Of a stretch of DNA of 64,000 bases, positions 63,493 to 64,000 are shown piece after piece. The notes under the pieces are model-generated. The model was not told the origin of the DNA. It worked only from the letters and a program-made list of their open reading frames with translations, and did no database searches. A program made the translations under genes and the position numbers. This stretch comes from Meishania litoralis (GTDB taxonomy: Bacteria; Bacteroidota; Bacteroidia; Flavobacteriales; Flavobacteriaceae), in assembly GCF_042611095.1 (NCBI RefSeq), contig NZ_JBHFPV010000001.1, forward strand, positions 558,001 to 622,000. Reading direction: 5' to 3'. Numbering within the stretch: position 1 is the first letter of the stretch; every line of letters starts with the position of its first letter.

Positions 63493-64000
63493 CTAATTGT
63501 TGGATGGATTCGATACTGGTACATCTGGATTAAACGCGGCAAATACACCGTCTGGATTTTCAAGAATCACCCAAGCATGTAATGTCCATGAGCCACCGGC
63601 CACATTTGGATTGTAATGCCAGTGATCCATATCACCTGCAAAACCTTCAGGAGCTGTTGGGGAAATTGCTTTTGGCACGGCATATTCTACACCCACTAAT
63701 TTTAGTTTGCCTTGTTCATTTGGAACATACAAGAGGATTTCTGGTTTCTCTATTTCAAATTCACCATCGATCAACCCCACGTTAATGTAGTGGAATCCCA
63801 TATTTGGCACATAAGGAGATGGATTAAAAGGGTAAGGGTCGGCATAACCTGCCTTTTTGGCCTGTTCAAAACTATGGAAACGCATTGCCGCCTTCCGAAC
63901 TTTTTTCAATTGGGATTCCAAGTTCTCCATTTTCGACTTTACAGAAACCATGTTCAAATCTGACTCTAAGTCAACTTCTTCCTTAGAGCAAGCGATAAAG
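63493..64000 (-). CDS. Lipoprotein of unknown function, 5' end outside window
   Basis: The frame is open to the right edge; the visible N-terminal part reads FIACSKEEVDLESDLNM, which is the end of a lipoprotein signal with a lipidated Cys, so only some signal residues and the start codon are missing. Then comes a helical segment (KSKMENLESQLKKVRKAAMRF), and a compact domain with PYPFNPSPYVPNMGFHYIN, VPNEQGKLKLVGVEYAVP and FAGDMDHWHYNPNVAGG. The histidines and aromatic residues of the last motif look like a conserved binding site. I do not recognise a named family. It precedes the c-type cytochrome gene by 26 bases, which suggests a joint role. Confidence 0.75.
   Translation of the reverse strand, partial: FIACSKEEVDLESDLNMVSVKSKMENLESQLKKVRKAAMRFHSFEQAKKAGYADPYPFNPSPYVPNMGFHYINVGLIDGEFEIEKPEILLYVPNEQGKLKLVGVEYAVPKAISPTAPEGFAGDMDHWHYNPNVAGGSWTLHAWVILENPDGVFAAFNPDVPVSNPSNN

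Noticed and set aside
1..64000. CRISPR array, insertion sequence, prophage or tRNA gene
   Set aside because: No regularly spaced repeats, transposase or integrase motifs, or tRNA-like cloverleaf sequence were seen on reading both strands.

Overview
The window is a 64 kb stretch of a chromosome from a member of the Bacteroidota, almost certainly a marine-type Flavobacteriaceae. The evidence is the type IX secretion / gliding genes (sprA, two PorP/SprF proteins, a PorE-like OmpA protein and an adhesin with the gliding-associated C-terminal domain), the gene order maeB-ruvA-sprA-gcvH, LytTR regulators paired with TPR kinases, and promoters of the form TTG-N17..20-TAnnTTTG. I see no phage, insertion sequence, CRISPR array, tRNA or rRNA. 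Most genes lie on the minus strand.

Layout, left to right. 1-1.5 kb: a cadherin-like lipoprotein running off the left edge, a second lipoprotein and a small membrane protein. 1.8-7 kb: a LytTR response regulator with two tandem paralogous TPR histidine kinases. 7-11.2 kb: a 670-base spacer, an amidohydrolase lipoprotein, a SanA/YdcF-like protein and an Nramp-like transporter that lacks the usual metal-binding motifs. 11.5-18.2 kb: a three-gene type IX cluster (giant adhesin, PorP/SprF, PorE-like). 18.4-23 kb: fabD, a gamma carbonic anhydrase and a second kinase/regulator pair. 23.3-28.7 kb: a von Willebrand A lipoprotein, a second PorP/SprF, a NifU-type Fe-S scaffold, dodecin, an MscS channel and an unknown secreted protein followed by a decayed paralogue. 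29.5-40 kb: tsaB and an eight-gene tripartite ABC exporter operon in which the permease-permease-adaptor module is duplicated around one ATPase. 40-45.3 kb: cytochrome oxidase assembly and subunit genes (cyoE, two subunit III proteins, subunit IV, a cysteine-less SCO-like protein, SCO, DUF420 and a small CxxC membrane protein). 45.4-58.4 kb: a metallo-beta-lactamase-fold hydrolase, tonB, vanZ-like, gcvH, sprA, ruvA and maeB. 58.5-64 kb: a sugar-type MFS transporter, queG, a six-blade kelch-like lipoprotein, a c-type cytochrome lipoprotein and a partial lipoprotein at the right edge.

How the genes work together. The surface genes (SprA, PorP, PorE-like, adhesin, TonB) describe an outer membrane that secretes large adhesins. 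The 40-45 kb genes make heme O and assemble and supply accessory subunits of a heme-copper oxidase whose subunits I and II are not in the window. The exporter operon looks self-contained.

The observations I would check first are a 33-base exact duplication shared between the queG coding sequence and an intergenic terminator, the duplicated ABC exporter module, the small CxxC protein and the cysteine-less SCO relative in the oxidase assembly operon, and the motif-less Nramp protein. No complete, clearly undescribed system stands out; the novelty here lies in individual genes and small elements. Functions are read from motifs and gene order only; no database search was possible.
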